Of a DNA stretch of 64,000 nt, positions 1-9,118 are shown piece after piece. The translations under genes and the position numbers were made by a program. The stretch spans positions 62,001-126,000 of the forward strand of contig CABUHS010000001.1 of NCBI GenBank assembly GCA_902491535.1, read 5' to 3'. Source of the DNA: an uncultured Eubacteriales bacterium. Its GTDB lineage: Bacteria > Bacillota > Clostridia > Oscillospirales > CAG-272. Within the stretch, counting starts at the first letter, position 1; each line of letters begins with the position of its first letter. The notes beneath the pieces were generated by a model. That model was not told the DNA's origin and searched no databases. It was given only the letters and a program-made list of their open reading frames with translations.

Positions 1-2
1 TC

Positions 3-806
3 GGTTTTGGATGTACGGTCACGGCAGTCCTGAGTACACGTACCCTGAAAAGCAGACGCGACCGTTTGCGTGTCATGGCGGCGGTTCCGTTTATAAGCTG
101 CGGTGCAAGACTTCCCGTATATCTTCTTATCGGAGGTATATTTTTTCCTCGTAGAGTCTCACTCGCTGTTATACTTATATACATCTTCGGTATAATTGCG
201 GCGGCTATATCAGCAAGGCTCAGCCGCGGCAGCAGATCGCCTGACGGCTCATTACTTTTTACCGAACTCCCCGACTACCGTATCCCCTCCATGAAAAACG
301 CCGTACTGTATTCATCCGAAAAAGTCGGAGAATTTATACATAAAGCATCAACTGTAATATTCGCCGCCTCAGTCATTATGTGGATCGCCGTAAATTTTGG
401 GTCTGACGGATACATGGCGCAGACCGAAAGCATGAGTTTTGCGGAGATCATCGGGAAATATACATCGGTTCTGCTCACCCCCGCAGGTCTCGGAAAAACC
501 GGAATAGCGCTTGCCCTGATATGCGGAATAATGTCTAAGGAATCTATAATATCCTCTTTATATATTGCATACGGCTGCTCTGGCGCATCGGAACTCTCAG
601 CGGCACTTTCCGCCGACGGTATAACATCGGCGTCGGCAGCTGCACTTATGGTATTCGTTCTTTTATATACACCGTGCGCTGCGGCTTTATCGGCAATCCG
701 AAAAGAATCAGGTTCTGTACTGTTCAGTCTTTTCATTGCCTCAGCTCAATTAATAACCGCATTTCTCATATCGGTAATAGTATACCGGGTTGCCTCTTTT
801 ATCTGA
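3..806 (+). CDS. feoB: Ferrous iron transporter FeoB, C-terminal part (truncated by window edge)
   Basis: This is the C-terminal membrane part of FeoB, the GTPase-linked Fe(II) importer of the cytoplasmic membrane. The frame is already open at the first bases (GFGCTVTAVLSTRTL), so the start and the G domain lie before the window. Two hallmark segments are visible, PFISCGARLPVY and YTPCAAALSAIRKE, which belong to the paired gate domains of the family, along with several hydrophobic helices. The TTG near position 66 is internal and not a real start. No feoA follows; the gene ends directly in a strong terminator, so it is the last gene of its operon. Identity is secure, and only the 5' extent is unknown. 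Confidence 0.93.
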   Translation, partial: GFGCTVTAVLSTRTLKSRRDRLRVMAAVPFISCGARLPVYLLIGGIFFPRRVSLAVILIYIFGIIAAAISARLSRGSRSPDGSLLFTELPDYRIPSMKNAVLYSSEKVGEFIHKASTVIFAASVIMWIAVNFGSDGYMAQTESMSFAEIIGKYTSVLLTPAGLGKTGIALALICGIMSKESIISSLYIAYGCSGASELSAALSADGITSASAAALMVFVLLYTPCAAALSAIRKESGSVLFSLFIASAQLITAFLISVIVYRVASFI

Positions 807-862
807 ATAATTTCCGATGCCGTACCGTCCGCTTGATACACGGTATCGGAAATTATTATTTT
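806..862 (+). terminator. Rho-independent terminator of feoB
   Basis: An 18-bp stem (806-823 with 840-857, one G-U pair) around a 16-nt loop starts at the feoB stop codon and is followed by a T-rich tail. Confidence 0.9.
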
Positions 863-1645
863 AAAAATCCAATCATTTCAAACGAAGATTTCAGCTTTTT
901 TCGATGAAAAATATTTTAATCTGTTATTTTTACTCAAAAATACTACTTGACAAGCAGCTCTATTTGTATTACAATATTAAATGATATGATGTTTGTAATA
1001 CATATTTACAGCTTTACGTTAAAAACGTTGCTGTAACAGATGTAATTCACAGTTGATTTTTATATAGATTTTATATCAGCGGACACGCTCTCTATAAGAC
1101 AGCGTTCTCCGAACAGCATAACATGCATATATGTATACTGAATTTTTTAATATACAGCTTCGGGTCCGATGCCTTTACTATTTATAACAGATTATAACAG
1201 AACGGCTCACAATGCCACGGATAAAATCCAGGCAGCCCGGGCTTCCCGGAAACATATGATTTTTATTCTCTGCCCATACGCCGGCACCGTATAACTTGTA
1301 AGTTCCGGAGACCTTATCTTTTATATTTAAGTTATATACAGAAAGGTTAATACTATAAAAATGTGTACGTTATCGGACATATTTGCTTGATCGGAAATTA
1401 TAATCATCTATATTTTTACCGTTTTTTGTGCGGCGCGTAAAAGAATCACGTCATATCATGACGCATATCTTTTTAGTGCGGCGTTTTTTGTTTTTTTATA
1501 GATCCTTCCGCTGTAAGTTTTGCGGCAGGCTGTTGTCTATGGAAGCTGACAGATCCGCATATGCCATTATTGCGGGTCAATACATTTTTTATGGCGATTT
1601 GTGAGTTAAAATCAACTGATGTTTTAAAATTTAAGGAGGTGCTTT
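858..1645 (+). other. 780-bp gene-free stretch with a promoter and small hairpins, upstream of rny
   Basis: No open frame of useful length is seen on either strand. The stretch is AT-rich and holds a near-consensus promoter (947-975), a hairpin near 1081-1112, a possible hairpin near 1289-1315, and an imperfect hairpin at about 1438-1475 (arms around CGTCAT/ATGACG) followed by T-runs near 1486-1500. If the promoter is real, the transcript has a leader of about 660 nt before rny, or a separate small RNA ends near 1500. I could not match it to RNase P RNA, tmRNA, SRP RNA, 6S RNA or a known riboswitch. Confidence 0.5.
947..975 (+). promoter_or_regulatory. Sigma-A type promoter in the feoB-rny gap
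   Basis: TTGACA at 947-952, a 17-nt spacer, then TACAAT at 970-975. Transcription would run toward rny. Confidence 0.7.
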
Positions 1646-3199
1646 ATGAATCCGTTTTTTATTGTTTGTATATGTGTCGCTGCATTCGTTGTCGGAATAT
1701 TGATAGGTGCGATCGTCGGTATTACATACCGTAAAAAGGTAGCGGAACGTGAGATCGGTTCTGCCGAGATCCAGGCAAAAAAGATCGTCGACGAGGGAAT
1801 CAAGCAGGCGGAAACAAAGAAAAAAGAACTTTTGCTTGAAGCAAAAGAGGAAATCATACGTTCGAAAAACGAAAACGAAAAGGAAATGAAAGACAGGCGC
1901 AACGAGCTTACTCAACTCGAAAGAAGACTTGTCTCCAAAGAAGAGTCTCTTGACAAAAAAATAGAGGGACTCGAACATAAATCCGAAACGTTGAACCGCA
2001 AGATCAAGGAAAATTCCGATCTTCAGGAAGAGATCAAAAAGCTTAAGGACTCTGAGCTTGAGAAACTCGAAAAGATCGCAGGACTTACCGCAGCAGAGGC
2101 AAAAGAAGAACTTCTTGTCAAGATAGACGAAGAAGTACGTCATGAAACAGCCATGCGCGTTATTGAAATCGAAAGTGAAATGCGTGAAAACGCAGATATG
2201 AAAGCAAAAGAAATTATATCTCTTGCCATTCAACGCTGTGCCGCCGACTATTCTTCGGAGACGACCGTTTCTGTCGTACCGCTTCCGAGCGATGACATGA
2301 AAGGACGTATTATCGGACGCGAAGGACGCAATATCCGCACGATCGAAACACTCACGGGAGTTGATCTGATAATCGATGATACGCCTGAAGCAATAACTCT
2401 TTCAAGTTTTGATCCGGTTCGCCGTGAGGTAGCGCGCATCGCCCTCGAAAAGCTCATTACAGACGGACGTATACATCCGTCACGAATCGAAGAAATGGTC
2501 GAAAAAGCAAAGCGTGAAGTTGATATAGCCATTAAACAGGCAGGCGAACGCGCAACATTTGATACGGGAATTCACGGTCTTAATAATGAGCTTATCAAGA
2601 TACTCGGACGGCTCAAATTCCGTACAAGCTACGGTCAGAATGTCCTTGTTCATTCGATCGAAGTCGCTCATCTCAGCGGAATAATCGCCGATGAACTCGG
2701 CGTTGACAGTACGCTTGCAAAACGTGCCGGACTGCTTCACGATATCGGTAAGGCAATGACCCAGGAAGTCGAGGGATCGCATATCCAACTCGGCGTTGAC
2801 ATTGCACGTAAATATAAGGAAAACAAGGATGTTATCCACGCGATCGAAGCGCATCATAACGACGTTGAGCCGCGCACTATCATAGCAATGATCGTACAGG
2901 CGGCTGACGCCATTTCGGCGGCACGCCCCGGCGCACGCCGTGAAGATCTTGACAACTACATCAAACGCCTGCAAAAACTCGAAGAAATCTCGGAAAGTTT
3001 TGACGGTGTTGAAAAGGCATATGCTATCCAGGCAGGACGCGAAATCAGAATTATGGTCAAACCGGAGGAGGTCAACGACGAGCAGATGGTGCTTGTTGCC
3101 CGTAATATCGTTAAAAAGATTGAGTCGGAGCTTGAGTATCCCGGTCAGATCAAGATAAACGTTATTCGCGAAAGCAGAGCTATAGATTACGCAAAATAA
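1646..3199 (+). CDS. rny: Ribonuclease Y
   Basis: Membrane-anchored endoribonuclease that starts mRNA decay in Firmicutes. The 517-residue length is normal for the family. In order there is one N-terminal membrane helix (about residues 4-26), a long charged coiled coil (about 30-190), a KH RNA-binding domain with [12 protein letters not shown] near residue 218, and an HD phosphohydrolase domain with [10 protein letters not shown] and LLHDIGK near residue 365. An excellent ribosome site, AAGGAGG, sits 8 nt before the ATG. The next gene, ymdB, is the usual neighbour of rny, and a terminator-like hairpin lies between the two. The long leader upstream could allow post-transcriptional control (inference). 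Confidence 0.97.
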   Translation: MNPFFIVCICVAAFVVGILIGAIVGITYRKKVAEREIGSAEIQAKKIVDEGIKQAETKKKELLLEAKEEIIRSKNENEKEMKDRRNELTQLERRLVSKEESLDKKIEGLEHKSETLNRKIKENSDLQEEIKKLKDSELEKLEKIAGLTAAEAKEELLVKIDEEVRHETAMRVIEIESEMRENADMKAKEIISLAIQRCAADYSSETTVSVVPLPSDDMKGRIIGREGRNIRTIETLTGVDLIIDDTPEAITLSSFDPVRREVARIALEKLITDGRIHPSRIEEMVEKAKREVDIAIKQAGERATFDTGIHGLNNELIKILGRLKFRTSYGQNVLVHSIEVAHLSGIIADELGVDSTLAKRAGLLHDIGKAMTQEVEGSHIQLGVDIARKYKENKDVIHAIEAHHNDVEPRTIIAMIVQAADAISAARPGARREDLDNYIKRLQKLEEISESFDGVEKAYAIQAGREIRIMVKPEEVNDEQMVLVARNIVKKIESELEYPGQIKINVIRESRAIDYAK

Positions 3200-3233
3200 T
3201 CATAGTCAATAATGTTTGCAAAAGCATATAATG

Positions 3234-3307
3234 CCCCTTTTTACAAAATCTCTCATTGAAGGCAACGTTCCTCCGTGGGGCAAACGGTTTGTAATAAGGG
3301 GTTTTTT
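3234..3307 (+). terminator. Terminator or attenuator between rny and ymdB
   Basis: The arm CCCCTTTTTACAAA (from 3234) pairs with TTTGTAATAAGGGG (ending near 3301), with one mismatch and a large loop, and is followed by six Ts. It probably reduces read-through from rny into ymdB. Confidence 0.75.
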
Positions 3308-3368
3308 CATTGAAAAATTTTTACCGAAAATTTTCGGCAAACTATTTTAAAGAAAGCGTAAAACGGTC

Positions 3369-4160
3369 ATGAAAAAAGATTCATTTAAAATGCTCGCCCT
3401 CGGAGATATCGTAAGTCCCGGCGCTGTTGACGCGCTTTCCGAGCGCCTGTGGACATTCCGCAAAGAACAGGAAATCGACTGCGTAATTGCAAACGGTGAA
3501 AATGCCTGCACCGGAAACGGTCTCGATCCTGCGTCGGCAAAACGGATTCTGTCTGCGGGAGTAGATGTTATTACAACCGGCAATCACATATGGAAAAAGA
3601 AAGAGATGCACAGATGGCTTGATGAAGATCACCCCGTGCTTCGCCCCGCCAATTATCATGTGACCGCGCCGGGTGAGGGCCACAAAATATTCAACATAGA
3701 CGGCTACCGTATACTTGTAATAAATATTCTCGGAGTCATATATATGGATCCTCTCGAAAACCCAATCAGATGTATTTCGAGAATACTTGATTATTATAAA
3801 GGAAAGTATGATTTTGCCGCTTTAGACATACATGCGGAGGCAACGTCAGAAAAAATAGCAATAGGACGCTGTTTTGACAGCCGCATATCTGTTGTTTTCG
3901 GTACACATACACATGTTCAGACAGCCGATGAATGCGTTCTTCCGGGAGGAACCGGATATATTACCGACCTCGGAATGTGCGGTCCGGACGATTCGGTACT
4001 CGGAGTTCGGACAGACAAAATAATTGAGAAACTGTCTACATCAATGCCTGTCAAATTTGAATTTGCCGGCGGCCATGTGACACTGCACGGTGCGGTTTTT
4101 GATATCGACACAGGAAATTCTTTCCGTGTCCGTACCGTCGAGCGAGTAGCAATCGGATAA
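3369..4160 (+). CDS. ymdB: YmdB-family metallophosphoesterase (2',3'-cyclic nucleotide phosphodiesterase)
   Basis: Member of the YmdB/TIGR00282 family of dimetal phosphoesterases, cytoplasmic, with cyclic-nucleotide phosphodiesterase activity in Bacillus. The 263-residue length fits. Metal-ligand motifs are visible in order: LALGDIV near residue 12, the ANGENA segment, GNHIWKK near 71, LDIHAEATSEK near 153 and GTHTHVQTAD near 177. The start ATG has only a weak purine-rich stretch (AAAGAAAG) about 10-17 nt upstream. The rny-ymdB order is conserved in many Firmicutes, and links to RNA turnover and biofilm decisions are known for the family. Confidence 0.92.
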   Translation: MKKDSFKMLALGDIVSPGAVDALSERLWTFRKEQEIDCVIANGENACTGNGLDPASAKRILSAGVDVITTGNHIWKKKEMHRWLDEDHPVLRPANYHVTAPGEGHKIFNIDGYRILVINILGVIYMDPLENPIRCISRILDYYKGKYDFAALDIHAEATSEKIAIGRCFDSRISVVFGTHTHVQTADECVLPGGTGYITDLGMCGPDDSVLGVRTDKIIEKLSTSMPVKFEFAGGHVTLHGAVFDIDTGNSFRVRTVERVAIG

Positions 4161-4349
4161 AGCAACGATCGGATAAAAAAGATCGTACAGCAAAAAATGA
4201 GCATATCACAGACAGCTTCTCTACAATGATTTATTTTTAATTAAATATCTGTTCCGAACGCTGTAACAGACTTATATTATAATTGTTTTTACAATGATTT
4301 AAACTTCAGATATAAGCAGCCGAAAGCATGCCGGCAGGTACTTAAAAAG

Positions 4350-4391
4350 AAAGGAAGCTTTCGCATTTCCGAAAGCGACGGTTACAAAAAA
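4350..4391 (+). promoter_or_regulatory. Ribosome site separated from the start codon by a hairpin
   Basis: AAAGGA at 4350-4355 is 35 nt before the ATG at 4391. Between them a 7-bp stem (4357-4363 with 4370-4376, 6-nt loop) could loop out 20 nt and shorten the effective distance to about 15 nt. No closer Shine-Dalgarno is seen. Confidence 0.4.
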
Positions 4392-5680
4392 TGAAAACGT
4401 CTTTTCTCAGATGGATGATAGAACACGGAGAGCTTGACAGCAAGCTTGCAGAACTTTACGGCGAAGAAGCTGTTGAAGATCAGCGGTACAGATATATTCG
4501 TGCGATCGACGAATTTTCGATAAACTTTGACTCGGATTGTAAAGATCGTGATATCTACCTTTTCTCGGTTTCCGGGCGAAGCGAGATATGCGGAAATCAT
4601 ACGGATCATAACTGCGGGCTTGTCATAGGATGTGCCGTAAATCTTGATCTCATTGCAGTCGCATCTCCCACAAGCGACAGAATGATCAACCTGAAAAGCG
4701 CAGGATACCCTCTCGATACAGTTTCCTTCGATAAACTTTCTCCGTCAGAATGCAACAAGTTTTCCTCATCCGCAATTATAGCAGGAATATGCTCGGGATT
4801 TGAAAAACGCGGTTACGCTCTCGGCGGTTTTGACGCATACACTACAAACAACGTATATAAAGGATCCGGTCTTTCTTCGTCTGCCGCATTTGAAGTAGCC
4901 GTAGGAACAATGATGAGCTGCCTGCATAACGGCGGCTCCGTTGATCCCGTCGAAATAGCAAAAATATCCCAGTATGCCGAGCGGGAGTTCTTCGGAAAAG
5001 CGTGCGGTCTTATGGATCAGGCGGTTTGTGCAGTCGGCGGACTTGTAATGATAGATTTCGAAAAGGAAGACGAACCTAAAATCGAAAAGCTTAACGCAGA
5101 CATTTCAAAATACGGATACAGTATGTGCATAACAAACACAGGAGGCAGTCACGCCAACCTGAGCGACGATTACAGCGCAGTTCCTGCCGAAATGAAAAAG
5201 ATCGCTGATTTTTTCGGAAGAAACGTCCTTCGCGGACTTACAATGGAACAAATCATAAATAAAATGCCTGAACTTCGCGATTTTGCGGGCGACAGAGCGA
5301 TACTGCGCGCAATGCATTTTATAGAAGAAAACGACCGTGTTACCGCACTCAGAACAGCAATGGAAGGCGGCGATATGCCCGCGTTTATCGAAACGATTCT
5401 CGATTCGGGACGTTCATCGTATCAGCTTCTGCAAAATATATATTCTAATAAAGCTCCCGAGCAGCAGGGCATATCCCTTGCGCTCGCAGTTACCGAGTTT
5501 CTTCTGAAAGACAAAAAATCGGCATGGAGAGTACACGGAGGAGGATTTGCGGGAACAATTCAAGCCTTTGTCCCAAACGAATACACCGAGCATTACCGTC
5601 AGGGAATGGACGCCGTATTCGGAAAAGGCGCATGTACAGTAATGAGAACGCGTAATGTCGGAGCCGTCAGACTTGCCTGA
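4391..5680 (+). CDS. Galactokinase-family GHMP kinase
   Basis: Cytoplasmic sugar kinase of the GHMP superfamily, galactokinase branch (429 residues, slightly long). The signature near residue 62 reads GRSEICGNHTDHNCG, the ATP-loop motif is GSGLSSSAA near 158, and the C-terminal motif is VHGGGFAG near 383. True galactokinases carry GEHTDYN at the signature; here the Glu is Asn and the Tyr is His, a pattern found in a clostridial side family annotated only loosely as galactokinase. The substrate is therefore uncertain. No galE, galT or sugar transporter is adjacent. The gene directly precedes an unknown three-helix membrane protein, walJ and rlmH. Confidence 0.8.
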   Translation: MKTSFLRWMIEHGELDSKLAELYGEEAVEDQRYRYIRAIDEFSINFDSDCKDRDIYLFSVSGRSEICGNHTDHNCGLVIGCAVNLDLIAVASPTSDRMINLKSAGYPLDTVSFDKLSPSECNKFSSSAIIAGICSGFEKRGYALGGFDAYTTNNVYKGSGLSSSAAFEVAVGTMMSCLHNGGSVDPVEIAKISQYAEREFFGKACGLMDQAVCAVGGLVMIDFEKEDEPKIEKLNADISKYGYSMCITNTGGSHANLSDDYSAVPAEMKKIADFFGRNVLRGLTMEQIINKMPELRDFAGDRAILRAMHFIEENDRVTALRTAMEGGDMPAFIETILDSGRSSYQLLQNIYSNKAPEQQGISLALAVTEFLLKDKKSAWRVHGGGFAGTIQAFVPNEYTEHYRQGMDAVFGKGACTVMRTRNVGAVRLA

Positions 5681-5682
5681 TC

Positions 5683-6096
5683 ATGAGATATAAAAAAATA
5701 CTTTCGCAGACAGAAGCGGACAAAACAGAGCTGCTCAAAAAAGAAAAAGCCCGTACTAACAGACTCAGACTTCTTATGTGTGCAGTAGTATTTATTGTAC
5801 TTTTCGGCATCTTTGAAGCTCTGATAAAAATCGAATTCAAACCTGTATATCCCATCTATCTTTCGGCGCTTACCATACTTCTCGCTGCATTTCTGCTTCT
5901 TAATAAAGGCTTTTCAAATCAGCTTCCGACAGAAGAAATGCTTCCGCCGGAATGGAGCAAAGAAGAAAAAAAGCTGTTCTGTGAAAAACTCGCGCGGGAC
6001 AAATCCCATGCACGGGTGCTGCTGATATTTATTATTCCGCTTTTATTCATTTTTCTTATAGATTTTATTATTTTGTTCTTACCGGAGCTTTTTTAG
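5683..6096 (+). CDS. Small membrane protein of unknown function
   Basis: A 137-residue protein with a charged N-terminus (residues 1-28), two closely spaced hydrophobic helices (about 29-47 and 53-74), a charged stretch and a third C-terminal helix (about 112-136). No family recognised. Its ATG lies 2 nt after the stop of the GHMP kinase and its stop lies 2 nt before the walJ start, so it is probably translated by coupling within the kinase-walJ-rlmH operon. No independent strong ribosome site is visible. Confidence 0.7.
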   Translation: MRYKKILSQTEADKTELLKKEKARTNRLRLLMCAVVFIVLFGIFEALIKIEFKPVYPIYLSALTILLAAFLLLNKGFSNQLPTEEMLPPEWSKEEKKLFCEKLARDKSHARVLLIFIIPLLFIFLIDFIILFLPELF

Positions 6097-6098
6097 AT

Positions 6099-6866
6099 AT
6101 GTCCAATCTATCGGTTACTACACTGTACTCAGGCTCAAAAGGAAACAGCATATTTGTGCGTGCAGGCAATACCAATATACTTTTCGATGCCGGACTTTCA
6201 TGCGGAGCGCTTTGTAAGTCTCTGAATTCAATCGGTGTATCGCCCCATGATCTTAATTCGGTGTTTATAACTCACGAACACAGTGACCATGTTTCAGCAC
6301 TCGATGTTTTTTCAAAGCATTACAGCGTTCCGATACATATGACCGATCAATCATACCACGGAATAAAATGCAATCGGCAAGTAAGCATACTTCACGATCC
6401 GCTGTACAGCATTTCATTCGATGACTGTGAAATATCGTCATTCATAACTCCTCATGACAGCCGGATGAGCGTAGGATTTATCATACGCACGGATTTCGGA
6501 AATATCGGAATTGCAACCGACCTCGGTTACATTCCCGATGAAATAATAGAAACGCTGTCCTATTGCGATACAATAATTCTCGAGTCAAATCATGATGAGG
6601 AAATGCTTATAAACGGCCCCTATCCGCCTTCACTGAAAAAAAGAATACTTTCTGATTTCGGACATCTGTCAAACAAAAGCTGTGCGGAAGCTGCCTGCTA
6701 TCTTGCCTCATGCGGAACAAAAAATATTATGCTTGCACACCTGAGTGAGCATAACAACACCCCGGAACTTGCTTACACCGAAACACGTAAAAAGCTTGAC
6801 AGTCTCGGTTATTCTTTTGTCAATCTGAAGGTGGCTTCGGGATGTTCTCCAACCGTGATGATATAA
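6099..6866 (+). CDS. walJ: WalJ/YycJ-like metallo-beta-lactamase-fold hydrolase
   Basis: MBL-fold protein of the WalJ (YycJ) group, a predicted metal-dependent nuclease or phosphodiesterase tied to the WalRK envelope and replication region in Bacillus. The N-terminal YSGSKGNS motif, the zinc motif THEHSDHV near residue 58, a later HD and the HLS segment support the family, and 255 residues is typical. GGAG lies 11 nt upstream of the ATG. The partner rlmH follows 15 nt downstream, a conserved arrangement near the replication origin in many Firmicutes. No walRK is next to it here. Confidence 0.9.
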   Translation: MSNLSVTTLYSGSKGNSIFVRAGNTNILFDAGLSCGALCKSLNSIGVSPHDLNSVFITHEHSDHVSALDVFSKHYSVPIHMTDQSYHGIKCNRQVSILHDPLYSISFDDCEISSFITPHDSRMSVGFIIRTDFGNIGIATDLGYIPDEIIETLSYCDTIILESNHDEEMLINGPYPPSLKKRILSDFGHLSNKSCAEAACYLASCGTKNIMLAHLSEHNNTPELAYTETRKKLDSLGYSFVNLKVASGCSPTVMI

Positions 6867-6881
6867 AAAAGGAATAAGTCT

Positions 6882-7307
6882 ATGCTTACAATAACAATAA
6901 TATGTGTAGATAAGCTACGCGAGAGTTATCTACGCGAAGCAGCAAAAGAATATGAAAAGAGATTGTCTGCATATTGCAGATTAAGAACAATTGAAGTATC
7001 GGACGATAACGGAATTTTATCCGTTTTGCCGCCGCGTGCATTTAAAATTGCACTCTGCATCGAGGGAAAGCAAATGTCCTCCGAAGAACTTGCATTATTT
7101 ATTGGAAACACAGCGGTAAACGGATACTCGGAAATAGCCGTTATTATAGGCGGAACCGACGGCATGGGCGAAAACGTTAAATCCGCATGCGATCTGCGTC
7201 TTTCATTTTCAAAGATGACTTTTCCACACCCGCTTATGAGAGTTATTCTTCTCGAACAGCTTTATCGCGCGCTTAACATCGAAGCAGGCGGAAAATATCA
7301 TCACTGA
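6882..7307 (+). CDS. rlmH: 23S rRNA pseudouridine-1915 N3-methyltransferase RlmH
   Basis: SPOUT-class, SAM-dependent methyltransferase that modifies pseudouridine 1915 in helix 69 of 23S rRNA on assembled 70S ribosomes. Visible are the knot-forming IGGTDGMG motif, SFSKMTFPHPLMRVILLEQLYRA (shown here in part: MTFPHPLMRVILLEQ), and the short C-terminal tail ending in YHH. At 141 residues it is slightly shorter than the usual 155-160 but complete at both ends. AAGGA lies 8 nt before the ATG. It is the last gene of the walJ operon, with an AT-rich gap after it. Confidence 0.93.
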   Translation: MLTITIICVDKLRESYLREAAKEYEKRLSAYCRLRTIEVSDDNGILSVLPPRAFKIALCIEGKQMSSEELALFIGNTAVNGYSEIAVIIGGTDGMGENVKSACDLRLSFSKMTFPHPLMRVILLEQLYRALNIEAGGKYHH

Positions 7308-7482
7308 TAAGCCATGTCTCTGTGTTACAAACCCGCATATCCTGCTTTTAAAAGCGGTATGCTATCCGGAGTAAACTGACTTTATTATAAGCCTGCGTGT
7401 CGGATCCCGGTTTACCGCAGATATTTTGATCTGAAAATATTATTTATTACCTTGCCGACGGAATCGGCGGAACGGAGATTTT

Positions 7483-9063
7483 ATGAAGGAGATAAAAAAG
7501 GCCGATCCCCAAAAAAGAGATCTGCGTATCCGTAACAGCGGAATTACGCTTACAGTTTTTTCTGCAGGAATACTTTGCCTTGCCGCGATTGCCGCGATCG
7601 TGTATCAGATTATCACTTCAGCTCCTACGGACAATAAGCCTAATCATGATTCCGCCGTCTCAAAAAATACCGATATACAAACTGACTCACTGTCCGATAC
7701 AGAGACAGTCTTTCCGGAAACGAATGAACAGGAAAACATAAATCTTGATTTCAATACCGAAATGAGCGGTTTTCCTACCGTATCAGAACTGTTTGCCGAA
7801 GGATACGTTCTCTCGTCGGGAACATACGAACCGTCACGTTTTAAACTCGGTGCAGTCGAATCTGCAATAAATTTTCCTGCGGAATACAGCGTAAGCTCAG
7901 TCATGTCAACATCGGGAATCGGATTCGTTACCGTTCCGGTAATGAAGACATATATGGGCTATGTGATCTATAATAGCGGAGGCTGCGTCTATGCACTCGA
8001 TTCTTCCGGAAATATAGCCGCGGAAGGAATAGATTCGCTTGTCCCTGTGTATCAGCGCGACAAAAACGGAAACCCTCTCTTTAAGGCAGGAAACAAATAC
8101 TACTATATTATCGACGGAACCGGAACACTCGGTCAGGTAGATTATAATCCCGATTTTCGGACAAACTCGATCAGCTATTCATATCTTCCGTCGGACATAC
8201 AAAGTTCTGTAAAACTCAAAAGATTTTATGTAGACAAAGAGGAAATCCGCCTTTATTCCCTCACAGACGGAAAAGACGTCACCGATTTTGTGAACCGCGT
8301 TATTGAAGTAAAGGGAGAAGAAGCACTCGAAGATCCTTTGGAAAGAGTCCCCAAGTACGAAAAGCGCGTTGCCAAAGTCCGTTTGTGGGGCTATACGGAT
8401 ACTTCCGGAAAGGTAGTAATTCCGCCGGTCTATTACTATGCATCCGAATTCAACACGGACGGATACGCCTTTGTTGCCGCTCATGACGGCCGCATGAAAA
8501 TGATAGATAAAAACGAAAAGGTAATACTCGACGGTTTCGGTGAAAGGATAAGACTTCAGACAGAGGATGATGTTGCATTCGGCGTAAGCGGATTTTACCT
8601 GCCGTCGAGCTTCGGAGAAGAATCTATAGGAATGTTCAGATTCGACCACGGTCTCATGCGTATCACAAGAAAACTGTATGACTTCTATGCACTCGACAAC
8701 ATTGTCGTATCAGAAGATGTTCTTATATATGAAAACGGAAAAATATTCGCCATTCCCGACGGCTACACAATATGCGGTTATTCAGACGGTATGATTCTTC
8801 TGAAACGCGGAAGCCGATACGGATATATGGACTATACAGGCCGCTGGATAACCGGCATGGAGTTCACATACGCACAGCCTTTCTATGAGGGCCTTGCCGT
8901 AGTCGGCTATCAGAGCGGGCGCAAAGCCGTTATTGATACACAAGGCAATACCGTTCTTCCGGCAGTATTTGACTACATCACAAATTGCAGCGGCGGAGTT
9001 ATGGCAGTATACGAGCTTGACCGCGGTTGGGCTATATATAACAAAACCGAGTTTGCCGGCTGA
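7483..9063 (+). CDS. WG-repeat protein with one N-terminal membrane anchor
   Basis: A 526-residue protein with a basic N-terminus, one membrane helix (about residues 19-42), a Ser/Thr/Asp-rich linker (about 45-95) and an extracellular region. The C-terminal half carries WG (KWG) beta-repeats, seen as WGYTDTSGKVVIPPVYYYAS, GYMDYTGRWITGMEFTYAQP and AVIDTQGNTVLPAVFDYI. WG-repeat proteins are common in gut Firmicutes; their ligands are mostly unknown. GGAG lies 7 nt before the ATG. A U32 protein follows 55 nt later on the same strand, perhaps co-transcribed. The topology is inferred from one N-terminal helix with no lipobox. Confidence 0.8.
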   Translation: MKEIKKADPQKRDLRIRNSGITLTVFSAGILCLAAIAAIVYQIITSAPTDNKPNHDSAVSKNTDIQTDSLSDTETVFPETNEQENINLDFNTEMSGFPTVSELFAEGYVLSSGTYEPSRFKLGAVESAINFPAEYSVSSVMSTSGIGFVTVPVMKTYMGYVIYNSGGCVYALDSSGNIAAEGIDSLVPVYQRDKNGNPLFKAGNKYYYIIDGTGTLGQVDYNPDFRTNSISYSYLPSDIQSSVKLKRFYVDKEEIRLYSLTDGKDVTDFVNRVIEVKGEEALEDPLERVPKYEKRVAKVRLWGYTDTSGKVVIPPVYYYASEFNTDGYAFVAAHDGRMKMIDKNEKVILDGFGERIRLQTEDDVAFGVSGFYLPSSFGEESIGMFRFDHGLMRITRKLYDFYALDNIVVSEDVLIYENGKIFAIPDGYTICGYSDGMILLKRGSRYGYMDYTGRWITGMEFTYAQPFYEGLAVVGYQSGRKAVIDTQGNTVLPAVFDYITNCSGGVMAVYELDRGWAIYNKTEFAG

Positions 9064-9118
9064 GCAGTCAATAATACTGTAAAAATAAAACCAATGAAAC
9101 TTCATGCGGAGATTATAT

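Noticed and set aside
858..1645. Known structured RNAs (RNase P RNA, tmRNA, SRP RNA, common riboswitches) in the feoB-rny gap
   Set aside because: None of their conserved sequence motifs was found by reading; a covariance-model search would be needed to exclude diverged forms.
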